Positions 27,511-35,805 of a stretch of DNA of 64,000 nt are shown piece after piece (the first letter of the stretch is position 1; each line of letters starts with the position of its first letter). A program made the translations under genes and the position numbers. Source of the DNA: Thiodiazotropha sp040506775 (lineage in GTDB: Bacteria > Pseudomonadota > Gammaproteobacteria > Chromatiales > Chromatiaceae); contig JBEVWC010000007.1 of assembly GCA_040506775.1 (NCBI GenBank), positions 186,001 through 250,000 on the forward strand. The letters are read 5' to 3'. The notes under the pieces were generated by a model. The model had not been told where the DNA came from. It saw only the letters and a program-made list of their open reading frames with translations, and did no database searches.

Positions 27511-29172
27511 ATGACAGTTGATCTGAAAAAGAACCGACCCGCGGACCTTTACCGGCCCGCCCCGAACGTGGGGCCCCTGCACCGGTGGCTGACCCGTCTC
27601 GAAGCCGTGGTCGACCGCAGGCACTGGCCGAGCCTGCGTATCCTGTTCGCCGGAAACCTGTTATTGCCGATTCTTTCACTCGCGTTCAGCCTGCTGGTCA
27701 GTCTCACAGCCACCCTGATGCTGGTCGGCGAGACGGGTGGGCGTTCGCTGCTTCAGGGGTTGATCCTGCTGGGGGTAGGGCTTGCCTGTGTGTCGCTGTT
27801 GATGGTTCTGGCGCGGCTGCGCAGCCAATTGCTGCGTCCCCTGGCCTCACTGGAAACGACGGTCACCCAGGTCTGTCAGGGTGAGCCGGTAGCCAGCAAG
27901 GGGGGCGCGGAAAAGAGTGGCATCTTCAGTGGCATGGCCCGGGACATCGACAGTCTGAGCGAGGAGTTGACGGACATCTACGAAGACATGGAGGTGCGTG
28001 TGGCCCGCCAGACCTGGCGCCTGGCGCAGAAGACCACCTCCCTGCAGGTTCTCTACGACGTGGCCGCCGGGATCAATCAGTCCGAGAACCTGGACGAACT
28101 GCTGTTGGAATACATGGCGGTATTCAAGCGTATGGTGAATGCCCGTTCCGCCACGGTCCACCTGGTTCTGCCCGGGGACAAGGTACGCCAGGTCGGGTGT
28201 ATCGATCAGAGGGACCGGCTTTACAAGGAGCAGGAACTGCTGCCCATCAAGCTGTGCAAGTGCGGCATCGCCCTGTCCCCTGGAGATATCCTGTGTCGCC
28301 AGGATACCCGGCGCTGTTCACGGCGCAATGGCTGGCGTATGTTCGGCCCGGACGAGATCGAGCGGGTCTCGGTGCCCATGTGGTACCACGGGGATGTGCT
28401 CGGTTTTTATCACCTGTATGTGGACAAGCCGGGCATCTACGACGGGCGTGAGGACGTGCTCGACATTCTCAACACCATCGGCAGCCACCTCGGTATGGCG
28501 GTGGCCAAGCAGCGTTCGGACTCGGAGGCGCGACGGGTGTCGATCATGGAGGAACGTACCTCCCTGGCCCATGAGTTGCATGATTCTCTGGCGCAGACCC
28601 TGGCAAGTCTGCGTTTCCAGGTGCGGATGCTCGAGGAGACCCTGCAGGTCGATCCGGGCTCGGGACGTGCCCTGCAGGAGGCGCGCCGGATCCACAACGG
28701 GGTGGACGAGGCGCATGATGAACTGCGGGAACTGATCAACAGTTTCCGTGCCCCCCTGGATCAGCGGGGGCTGGTGCCGGCGCTGGGCAAACTTGTGGAG
28801 CGGTTCAACCAGGAGACCGGGATTCCCGCCTTCTTTCAGCCCGACTGCCTGAAGACCGATATGGATACCAACCAGGAGATGCAGGCATTGCGTATTGTCC
28901 AGGAATCTTTGGCGAATATACGTAAACATGCCAATGCCCACACGGTTAGAGTCTTGTTACGCTGCCGTAGTGCAGGGCAATATCTCATTCTGGTGGAAGA
29001 TGACGGTGTCGGATTCGAAGGTGCTGCGCCCAAGGGTAATCCGGGCGAGCATATCGGTCTGTCGATCATGGAGGAACGGGCTCGACGGGTCGGTGGCGAA
29101 CTGTACATCGAGAGCGAACCCGGGGAAGGCACCCGGGTGGAACTGGTGATTCCGAGCGCGAGAGCGAACTGA
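27511..29172 (+). CDS. NarX-type sensor histidine kinase
   Basis: 553 residues from the ATG at 27511. Two adjacent membrane helices (about residues 45-115) have only a few residues between them, so the periplasmic nitrate-binding domain of true NarX is missing. A HAMP-like linker follows, then a GAF-like domain (about 190-340) with a cysteine cluster KLCKCGIALSPGDILC...CSRR. HisKA_3 follows with the phospho-histidine in LAHELHDSLAQTL, then the ATPase DDGVGFE and GLSIMEERA. It probably senses a cytoplasmic redox or nitrogen signal. The narL-like regulator follows 20 bases later. Confidence 0.9.
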   Translation: MTVDLKKNRPADLYRPAPNVGPLHRWLTRLEAVVDRRHWPSLRILFAGNLLLPILSLAFSLLVSLTATLMLVGETGGRSLLQGLILLGVGLACVSLLMVLARLRSQLLRPLASLETTVTQVCQGEPVASKGGAEKSGIFSGMARDIDSLSEELTDIYEDMEVRVARQTWRLAQKTTSLQVLYDVAAGINQSENLDELLLEYMAVFKRMVNARSATVHLVLPGDKVRQVGCIDQRDRLYKEQELLPIKLCKCGIALSPGDILCRQDTRRCSRRNGWRMFGPDEIERVSVPMWYHGDVLGFYHLYVDKPGIYDGREDVLDILNTIGSHLGMAVAKQRSDSEARRVSIMEERTSLAHELHDSLAQTLASLRFQVRMLEETLQVDPGSGRALQEARRIHNGVDEAHDELRELINSFRAPLDQRGLVPALGKLVERFNQETGIPAFFQPDCLKTDMDTNQEMQALRIVQESLANIRKHANAHTVRVLLRCRSAGQYLILVEDDGVGFEGAAPKGNPGEHIGLSIMEERARRVGGELYIESEPGEGTRVELVIPSARAN

Positions 29173-29192
29173 ATCCACAGAGGTGAGATGAA

Positions 29193-29837
29193 ATGCGGGT
29201 ATTGCTGATAGATGATCATGCGCTGTTTCGCATTGGCCTCCAGGAACTTCTGGAGCGCCGCGGTATCGACGTGATCGCCATCGGAGATTGTCTGAAAGGC
29301 ATCGAGACCGTGGCCCAGGAGCGGCCGGACGTGGTGCTGCTCGACATGCGTATGCCGGATATGACCGGAACCGAGGTTTTGAGTGTGCTGCGCAAGCACT
29401 ATCCTGAGATGCCCATCAGCATGCTCACCACCAGCCGCGAGGAGGGGGATGTCATCGAGGCCCTGCAGAACGGCGCCCAGGGCTACCTGCTCAAGGATAT
29501 GGAACCGAATGAATTGATCGATGCCCTGCAGCAGATCACCCGGGGGCAGACCGTGGTGGCCAAGGAACTTACGGGCATCCTGGCCAAGGCGGTGCAGGGT
29601 GAGCGGCCGAGCAGCAACGCCGCGGCCTCATCCCTGGACGATCTCACTCCCCGGGAGCGTGAGATCCTCTGTCATCTGGCGGACGGCCAGAGCAACAAGG
29701 TGATCGCACGTAATCTGGGAATCTCCGACGGGACCGTGAAGCTGCATGTGAAGGCGATCCTGCGTAAACTCGATGTGCATTCCCGGGTTGAGGCCGCGGT
29801 GATTGCGGTCGAACAAAATCTATGTTCCAGAGGGTGA
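29193..29837 (+). CDS. NarL-type response regulator
   Basis: 214 residues. The receiver domain has the acidic pair in LLIDDHALFR, the phospho-acceptor in VVLLDMRMPDMTG (about D51) and the conserved lysine in GYLLKDMEPNE. The LuxR-type helix-turn-helix is TPREREILCHLADGQSNKVIARNLGISDGTVKLHVKAI in pieces (about 150-190). It should be phosphorylated by the NarX-type kinase upstream and control anaerobic respiratory or sulfur genes. The next gene begins one base after its stop, so all three are probably co-transcribed. Confidence 0.92.
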   Translation: MRVLLIDDHALFRIGLQELLERRGIDVIAIGDCLKGIETVAQERPDVVLLDMRMPDMTGTEVLSVLRKHYPEMPISMLTTSREEGDVIEALQNGAQGYLLKDMEPNELIDALQQITRGQTVVAKELTGILAKAVQGERPSSNAAASSLDDLTPREREILCHLADGQSNKVIARNLGISDGTVKLHVKAILRKLDVHSRVEAAVIAVEQNLCSRG

Positions 29838-29838
29838 A

Positions 29839-30303
29839 ATGAAGAGCTATCTGAGCCTGGTCAATGAGTGTCTCAAGGATGTTGAAGAGATCATGCCCTG
29901 GGACCTGGAGGAGCGCCTGCAGGAGAATCCCGACCTGCTGGTAGTGGATGTCCGCGAGCCCTATGAATATGACGAGATGCATATCGAAAACGCCATCCTG
30001 GCGCCCCGGGGGATACTCGAGTCGGCCTGCGAATGGGACTACGAGGAGACGATTCCGGAACTGGTGCGGGCCCGGGAGCAGGAGGTCGTGGTGGTCTGCC
30101 GTTCCGGCTATCGCAGCGTGCTGGCCGCCTTTACCATGCAGCTGCTGGGCTTTCAGAAGGTCGTGTCCCTGAAGACCGGATTGCGGGGCTGGAACGATTT
30201 TGAGCAGCCCATGGTGAACAAGGAGGGCGCGGCGGTGGATATCGACGACGCGGACGATTACTTCACCCCTGACCTGCGGGAAGACCAGCTGAGACCCAAG
30301 TAA
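29839..30303 (+). CDS. Single-domain rhodanese
   Basis: 154 residues from the ATG at 29839, preceded by AGAGGGTG and one base after the narL-like stop. The rhodanese fold is clear: LLVVDVREPYEYDEMHIENAI, then the active-site loop VVVCRSGYRSVLAA with the persulfide-forming cysteine, then LKTGLRGWNDF. It is a cytoplasmic sulfurtransferase carrying sulfane sulfur. Coupling to a NarXL pair suggests that sulfur handling is tied to anaerobic or nitrate respiration. An additional acidic C-terminal tail (VDIDDADDYFTPDLRED) is unusual. Confidence 0.92.
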   Translation: MKSYLSLVNECLKDVEEIMPWDLEERLQENPDLLVVDVREPYEYDEMHIENAILAPRGILESACEWDYEETIPELVRAREQEVVVVCRSGYRSVLAAFTMQLLGFQKVVSLKTGLRGWNDFEQPMVNKEGAAVDIDDADDYFTPDLREDQLRPK

Positions 30304-30484
30304 GGGAGCACTAGGTTGTTTCATTAGCAAGGTCTACAACCCCGACTCGCCGGGTTAGTAACCTCAATTCAGAGATGGATCCCAGGGTTTGCTGCGAACC
30401 ATGGGCTCCATGGATATGCTGGATCGCAACGACAACCATAGGACAGTCCAAGGGTCATGGGACTGCTGGGAAAATGGAAAGACA

Positions 30485-32533
30485 ATGGAACTGTACAAAA
30501 GCACAACGCTGTCAGGATGGCTTCTCATCCTGTTTCTTTTGAACTTGAATTCATGCGGTGGAGGCGATAGTAACCCGGATGAATCCGTTCTTCCCGAGGA
30601 AACGAATTACACCGTCGGTGGTAGGGTCAGTGGTCTGAATGCGGCGGGTCTCTTTATCCGCAATGCTGACGAAGAAATGGCTATTGAAGACAATGGGGAA
30701 TTTGTATTCACGATGCCACTGCAGGATGGTGATCGATATGAGGTCATCATCGCGGCCCAACCCTCTGGGCAAACCTGCAGACTCATGAACGCCTTCGGTT
30801 TCATCGAGCACGCCAACGTCACCGATGTTCTGATCGGTTGCCCCTATGTGCCCGCCATTCCCAACATCAGTGTCAATAATCCGAAACAGTTGATCTTTCA
30901 CTGGAAGGATGTTGAAGCCGACTTTTATCGGTTGCTGGAAAATCCGGACGGTGACTCGGGCTATAGCGTGCAGGTGGACGGAATTACCGACAATTGGGTG
31001 ACCGACACGGTTTCCGTGCATCTGGCGAATTGGGCCAATGCACGATACATCCTTCAAGCCTGTAGCGCATCACAGGAGTGTGTTGACTCCGCCCCAGTTG
31101 ATGTGGCGCCTTTCATGCTGGAGACGATCGGGTATCTCAAAGCGAGTGATACCATGCCCAGAATCTGGCTCAGCGAGGACGTATTCCTTGGGCAGTATGC
31201 CTTCGGTAAATGCCTGGCTTTGTCAGGAGATGGCCGTTCTCTGGCTGTTGCGGGAAACCTGATTCATGACTTGGATCCTTTTCAGCTTGGAAATGATGTT
31301 GTAGACGATGGAAAAGTCTACCTATTCAGGTATCAAGACGGTGCCTGGCATGATCTGGGCTCTGTAGAACCCAATCTGGCGGGAGGGGACGCCAATTTTG
31401 GTCGGTCCTTGTCGCTATCGACTGACGGCGTGACACTTGCGGTTGGCTCACCGGGAACAAACGATATTGATCTCGTCACCACATGGGATAGACCCCAAGG
31501 ATCTGTTTACCTTTTCATGCGTGAGGGGGATTCGTGGAATCCTGTGTCAGAACTCAGTGTATCCAGTCCCGATGAGGCAGCTTGCTTCGGGCGCGAAGTG
31601 ACCTTCTCCGGAGATGGGAACACTTTGGCAGTCAGTGCTTGCGAGTCTGTTTTCGTGTTTCACAGACAAGATGAAATCTGGTTTGAACAGGCCGTGCTTC
31701 AAGCCTCGCAGGCTTCAAATAGTGGTGGGTTCGGAAAATCGATACACCTGTCTCAGGATGGCATGACCTTGGCAGTGGGTGCGGTGGATTCACCGGGCGA
31801 TCTGATCGACGGTAGTGCAATTGAAACTCAAGATGCTGTCTACCTGTTCGTACTGCATGGAGGTGCATGGCAGGAGCAGGCCTATCTTCAGGCAACCGAT
31901 GGGGACGCGGAGGATCAGTTTGGAATCAGTCTGGATCTTTCCGCGACAGGCGATATTCTGGCGGTGGGTGCGAATCGTGAATCCTCGTCATCGACCGGTG
32001 CTCACGGTGATCCGCTGGATAACGGGTCCGCATGGGCTGGTGCGGTCTATCTGTTCGAGCGTCAACAGGATATTTGGCGGCAATCTGCGTATCTCAAGGC
32101 ATCGAACACCGATCCGTATGATCTGTTTGGGTCGCGTGTGGTCCTGTCAGAGGATGGTCACACACTGGCCGTGAGTGCGCCCGGAGAAGCCTCAATCGCT
32201 CAGGGAGTGGCGGGCGACCAGAACAATAACGCCAGTCTACACCCACCCGGAGCAGTCTATCTATTCCGCTACCGTGATGGCGATTGGCGCCAGCAAACCT
32301 ACGTGAAGGCCTCAAATACTGACGAGGGATACAATGTAACGAATCACCTTGATCCCTCTTGTCGTCCGGATCCCTGTCCGGAAGTCTGGTTAAACGACAA
32401 TTTTGGTTTCAGTCTGGATCTTTCGAACGATGCGACCACCCTGGTTGTGGGGGGGCCCTCTGAAAATTCCGGTGATCGATTCAATAGAGATGACAACTCC
32501 GAAGAGAGGTCAGGTGCTGTGTATCTCTACTGA
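30485..32533 (+). CDS. FG-GAP beta-propeller lipoprotein
   Basis: 682 residues from the ATG at 30485, which gives a signal peptide with lipobox LNSC and a CGGGDSN start, so probably an outer-membrane lipoprotein. After a beta-rich N-terminal domain, seven integrin-like FG-GAP units follow, each of the form FGxxLxLSxDGxTLAVGxP and ending in VYLF (about residues 235, 300, 360, 410, 470, 530 and 635). Seven units match a closed seven-bladed propeller; the family is often a surface or adhesive protein. The open frame starts earlier at 30389, but no better start is seen. It faces cysG. Confidence 0.8.
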   Translation: MELYKSTTLSGWLLILFLLNLNSCGGGDSNPDESVLPEETNYTVGGRVSGLNAAGLFIRNADEEMAIEDNGEFVFTMPLQDGDRYEVIIAAQPSGQTCRLMNAFGFIEHANVTDVLIGCPYVPAIPNISVNNPKQLIFHWKDVEADFYRLLENPDGDSGYSVQVDGITDNWVTDTVSVHLANWANARYILQACSASQECVDSAPVDVAPFMLETIGYLKASDTMPRIWLSEDVFLGQYAFGKCLALSGDGRSLAVAGNLIHDLDPFQLGNDVVDDGKVYLFRYQDGAWHDLGSVEPNLAGGDANFGRSLSLSTDGVTLAVGSPGTNDIDLVTTWDRPQGSVYLFMREGDSWNPVSELSVSSPDEAACFGREVTFSGDGNTLAVSACESVFVFHRQDEIWFEQAVLQASQASNSGGFGKSIHLSQDGMTLAVGAVDSPGDLIDGSAIETQDAVYLFVLHGGAWQEQAYLQATDGDAEDQFGISLDLSATGDILAVGANRESSSSTGAHGDPLDNGSAWAGAVYLFERQQDIWRQSAYLKASNTDPYDLFGSRVVLSEDGHTLAVSAPGEASIAQGVAGDQNNNASLHPPGAVYLFRYRDGDWRQQTYVKASNTDEGYNVTNHLDPSCRPDPCPEVWLNDNFGFSLDLSNDATTLVVGGPSENSGDRFNRDDNSEERSGAVYLY

Positions 32534-32545
32534 GGCCGGTGTCCG

Positions 32546-33970
32546 TCAGAAGTCCACAGGTGACGTGGCGCCCTGTTCCGAGTGGGGTGGTGCCTCGTAC
32601 CAGGAGAGCTTCTGCTGCAACTCCACCACATGGCCGACGATGATCAGGGTCGGCGGTTTGGGTTGTTCCCGCTCCACCACCTCCAGGATGTTGGCCAGGG
32701 TTCCGGTAAACACCCGTTGCATGTGGGTGGTGCCCTGCTGGATCAGGGCGATCGGCATATCCGCCGGTACCCCGTGCTGTTGCAGTTCCCGGCAGATTAC
32801 CGGCAGTCCCACCAGCCCCATGTAGAAGACGATGGTCTGATGGGGCTGGGCCAGCATCTCCCAGTTGAGATTCATGGTGCCATCCTTGAGATGTCCGGTG
32901 ACGAAGGTGACCGACTGGGCGTAATCCCGATGGGTCAGTGGAATTCCGGAATAGGAGGCACAGCCCGCGGCGGCGGTGATCCCGGGGATCACCTGGAAGG
33001 GCACACCCTCCTCGGCCAGGGTGTCGATCTCCTCGCCACCGCGTCCGAAGATGAACGGGTCGCCGCCCTTCAAGCGCAGCACCCGCTTGCCCTGTTTGGC
33101 CAGTCTTGCCAGGAGTTTGTTGATCTCCTCCTGGCGCATGGCATGCTTGTCGCGCTCCTTGCCCACATAGATGCGCTCGGCCTCCTGGCGGGTCATCTCG
33201 AGGATCGGTTTGGCAACGAGCCGGTCGTACACCACCACATCCGCCTGCTGCATCAGACGCAGGGCGCGGAAGGTCAACAGGTCCGGGTCGCCGGGACCCG
33301 CCCCGACCAGGTAGACCTCGCCGATGTCATCCTGGGCGCTGGGATGATCCAGCAACCGTTCCATGAGCTGGTCCGCCTCCTCGTCATGTCCGGAGAAGAC
33401 CCGCTCGGCGACGCCCCCCTCGAGCACCCGGTCCCAGAACAGTTTCCGGTCCCGGGGTTTTTCGAAGCGATCCTTGACCCGCTGGCGGAAACGGTTGCAC
33501 AGGTCTGCCAGACGGCCGTAACCGGCAGGAATGAGTGACTCGAGCCGGGAACGTATGAGACGCGCCAGGACCGGGGACGCCCCACCGGTCGAAACGGCCG
33601 CAATAACCGGTGATCGGTCGATGATGGAGGGGACAATGAAACTGCAGAGTGCCGGCTGGTCCACCACGTTCACCGGGATGCGCCGCTGGTTGGCCAACTC
33701 CGCGATGCGCTGGTTCAACTGCGCATCATTGGTGGCGGCAATGACCAGTTGCCGGTTCTCGATATCCTGCTCCTCGAAACCCCGGGGCATGTGTGAAAAC
33801 TGGCCCATGTCCCGCCAGGTGGTGAGATCGTGGGTCAATTGGGGGGAAACCAGCAGCACGTCCGCGCCGGATTTCAACAGCAGCGCGGTTTTGCGCTCGG
33901 CCACGGCGCCACCGCCGACCACGAGGCAGGATTTACTGCGTATATCCAGAAAGATGGGGAAAAAATCCAT
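32546..33970 (-). CDS. cysG: Siroheme synthase (multifunctional CysG)
   Basis: 474 residues from the ATG at 33970. The N-terminal half is precorrin-2 dehydrogenase/sirohydrochlorin ferrochelatase (FPIFLDIRSKSCLVVGGGAVAERKTALL). The C-terminal half is uroporphyrinogen-III methyltransferase (VYLVGAGPGDPDLLT, KGGDPFIFGRGGEE, VIPGITAAAGCASYSGIPLTHR). It makes siroheme from uroporphyrinogen III, the cofactor for sulfite reductases, including reverse dissimilatory sulfite reductase in sulfur oxidisers. It is divergent from the rhodanese-tusA-dsrE2 cluster, which fits a sulfur role. Confidence 0.96.
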   Translation of the reverse strand: MDFFPIFLDIRSKSCLVVGGGAVAERKTALLLKSGADVLLVSPQLTHDLTTWRDMGQFSHMPRGFEEQDIENRQLVIAATNDAQLNQRIAELANQRRIPVNVVDQPALCSFIVPSIIDRSPVIAAVSTGGASPVLARLIRSRLESLIPAGYGRLADLCNRFRQRVKDRFEKPRDRKLFWDRVLEGGVAERVFSGHDEEADQLMERLLDHPSAQDDIGEVYLVGAGPGDPDLLTFRALRLMQQADVVVYDRLVAKPILEMTRQEAERIYVGKERDKHAMRQEEINKLLARLAKQGKRVLRLKGGDPFIFGRGGEEIDTLAEEGVPFQVIPGITAAAGCASYSGIPLTHRDYAQSVTFVTGHLKDGTMNLNWEMLAQPHQTIVFYMGLVGLPVICRELQQHGVPADMPIALIQQGTTHMQRVFTGTLANILEVVEREQPKPPTLIIVGHVVELQQKLSWYEAPPHSEQGATSPVDF

Positions 33971-34422
33971 ATATAACAACCAGTTGTAGTGTTTGTTTTT
34001 GGGTTCGTTGCCGGTATCCCGGTTTCACCCGGATATTCTAACCAGTTTGACGGGTATGAAATTAATCTTTGTCCATCGGGTATATCAAGACTTCCAGCGT
34101 GTACTGGGAGGCACCCAAAGAGGTGCGGGCTTTCCGATGATTCTGTACAACCCCAGCCAACGACCGATTCCAGCCAGCGGGGTTGAGTTGGATCAAATAC
34201 ACTTTTTGTATCATTTTAATTACGTAATTCAGTTACTTGACCGTATCTGGCGCTGGCTATGAGGTAGTCCCTGTGGTGCATTTGACAGGGACGCAATACC
34301 TGCGATTTTGCGCATCCGAAGTGCAAAGACCCCGTAAAAGGGTAAGTTTTTAATGCTTGCAATATTTAAACACATTAATATACTAATGCGCTCAATTTTC
34401 GAACCGAGGCAGCCCAATCGTG
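33971..34422. promoter_or_regulatory. Divergent intergenic region of cysG and the sulfur-carrier cluster
   Basis: 450 bases without a credible gene. It contains a perfect 12-base palindrome AATTACGTAATT at 34218-34229 and a small hairpin ACCC/GGGT with T-run around 34329-34352. From 34350 to 34400 the sequence is very AT-rich and is a likely promoter for the cluster. The palindrome is a candidate operator; the regulator is unknown. Confidence 0.4.
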
Positions 34423-34749
34423 ATGATTCAGGAAATAGACGCTTCCGCCCTTGAGACCCGCATTGCTGAAGGGGACGATTTTCTCCTCCTCGATATTCGC
34501 AGCGCGGGTGAATTGGCTCAGGGTGTACTGCCCAACGCGGTACATATCCCGATGCATCTGATCCCCATTCGCATTGCCGAACTGCCCAAAGACAAGGATG
34601 TGATCCTTTATTGCCACAGCGGCGCCCGTTCCTACCATGCCTGTGCCTACCTGGCTCAGCAGGGCTATTCCAACGCAGTAAACCTGCGCGGTGGAATCCT
34701 CGCATGGGCCCGTTCCGGCTACCGTCTGGAGACCCGGCTGGCGAGTTAA
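34423..34749 (+). CDS. Rhodanese of the Rhd-TusA-DsrE2 cluster
   Basis: 108 residues; ATG at 34423 (a GTG one codon earlier is possible). The fold is complete: FLLLDIRSAGELAQGVLPNAVHI, then the active-site loop VILYCHSGARSYHAC with the catalytic cysteine, then VNLRGGILAW. In sulfur oxidisers the first protein of this cluster loads sulfane sulfur from thiosulfate or glutathione persulfide onto TusA. The tusA and dsrE2 genes follow in the same direction. Confidence 0.94.
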   Translation: MIQEIDASALETRIAEGDDFLLLDIRSAGELAQGVLPNAVHIPMHLIPIRIAELPKDKDVILYCHSGARSYHACAYLAQQGYSNAVNLRGGILAWARSGYRLETRLAS

Positions 34750-34867
34750 GGGTATCGCCCGGGTTACCGTGCGGCGCTTGCGTTTAGCAGTCGCATGACA
34801 TATAAAGGTCCGTCTGATTTTACCCATTACACTAAATTAAACACATACAATTGCTGGAGGTCATACC

Positions 34868-35098
34868 ATGGCAGATTTTGATCAAGAACTGGACGCAAGC
34901 GGGCTCAACTGTCCTCTTCCTATTCTGCGTGCGAAAAAAACCCTCAATGGTATGGAATCCGGCAAAGTGCTGCACATCATTGCAACCGATCCCGGTTCTG
35001 TTAAGGATTTCGAGGCTTTCGCCAACCAGACCGGTAACGAACTGATCGAGTCCAAGGAAGTGGGCGGCAAGTTTGAATTCCTGATTAAGAAAGCCTGA
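34868..35098 (+). CDS. tusA: Sulfur-carrier protein TusA
   Basis: 76 residues; ATG with GGAGG upstream (the sequence before it reads CTGGAGGTCATACC). It carries the family signature LDASGLNCPLPILRAKKTL, where the cysteine of CPxP becomes a persulfide, and the helix VKDFEAFANQTGNEL. Cytoplasmic TusA accepts sulfur from the rhodanese and passes it to DsrE2 or the DsrEFH/Hdr-type oxidation machinery. The 118-base gap before it has an AT-rich stretch and may hold a second promoter. Confidence 0.96.
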   Translation: MADFDQELDASGLNCPLPILRAKKTLNGMESGKVLHIIATDPGSVKDFEAFANQTGNELIESKEVGGKFEFLIKKA

Positions 35099-35138
35099 GC
35101 GGCTAATCCCCGATAGGGACTTTTTTGGAGACACTTTT

Positions 35139-35621
35139 ATGTCAGACGAAAAGAAGTTAGCCATCATTGCTACCAAGGGCTCGCTCGATTGGGCCTATCC
35201 TCCTTTTATCCTGGCTTCCACCGCATCCGCGCTGGGCTATGACACGGAGATCTTTTTCACCTTCTACGGCCTGCAGCTGCTGAAGAAGAACCTGGATCTT
35301 GAGGTTACCCCGCTGGGCAATCCCGGCATGCCGATGCCGATGGGCATGGACAAGTGGTTCCCCGTACTGGGTCTGGCTCTGCCGGGCATGCAGGGCATGA
35401 TGACCGGCATGATGAAGAAAAAGATGGCCTCCAAGGGCGTGGCGGATCTCGCCGAGCTCAGAGAGCTGTGTCAGGAAGCCGAGGTCAGACTGATTGCCTG
35501 TCAGATGACCGTCGATCTGTTTGAAATGAATCCCGCCGAGTTTATCGACGGTATTGAATTCGCAGGCGCTGCGCGCTTTTTCGAGTTCGCCGGCGAAAGC
35601 GATATCTGCCTTTACATCTAA
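35139..35621 (+). CDS. dsrE2: DsrE2-type sulfurtransferase (DsrE/DsrF/DrsH-like family)
   Basis: 160 residues; ATG after GGAG. The start KKLAIIATKGSLDWAYPPFILASTASALGYDTEIFFTFYGLQLL is typical of the DsrE2 subfamily. The conserved active-site cysteine is in RLIACQMTVDLFEM. Two short hydrophobic stretches with many methionines (MGLALPGMQGMMTGMMKKKM in pieces) suggest membrane association. In purple sulfur bacteria DsrE2 takes sulfur from TusA. It is last in the cluster, with a strong terminator 24 bases behind it. Confidence 0.93.
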   Translation: MSDEKKLAIIATKGSLDWAYPPFILASTASALGYDTEIFFTFYGLQLLKKNLDLEVTPLGNPGMPMPMGMDKWFPVLGLALPGMQGMMTGMMKKKMASKGVADLAELRELCQEAEVRLIACQMTVDLFEMNPAEFIDGIEFAGAARFFEFAGESDICLYI

Positions 35622-35644
35622 CCCGTTGTAAACCGCAGTCACGG

Positions 35645-35673
35645 CGCCGCCCCACAAGGGCGGCGTTTTTTTT
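35645..35673 (+). terminator. Rho-independent terminator of the Rhd-TusA-DsrE2 cluster
   Basis: Perfect 8-base stem CGCCGCCC/GGGCGGCG (35645-35652 and 35658-35665) followed by eight T residues (35666-35673). Confidence 0.93.
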
Positions 35674-35731
35674 GCGCAACCGCAGGGATATTTGGCGCCG
35701 GGATGGTGAATGCCCGGGTGTTCCGTTGAGG

Positions 35732-35797
35732 CGGCCCGGTGATTCAACACCGGGCCGTATCTTTCGGATACGCGGAAGCGGACGATATGCCGCTTCC
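35732..35797. repeat. Two successive perfect hairpins
   Basis: CGGCCCGGTG/CACCGGGCCG (35732-35741 and 35748-35757) and GGAAGCGG/CCGCTTCC (35774-35781 and 35790-35797) lie just past the stop of the minus-strand porin gene. Neither has a T-run. They may stabilise the 3' end of the porin mRNA or form its terminator. Confidence 0.5.
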
Positions 35798-35805
35798 GGG
35801 GCTTC

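Noticed and set aside
33993..34262. 89-residue open frame between cysG and the rhodanese
   Set aside because: No ribosome binding site, no family features, unusual composition; treated as regulatory DNA.
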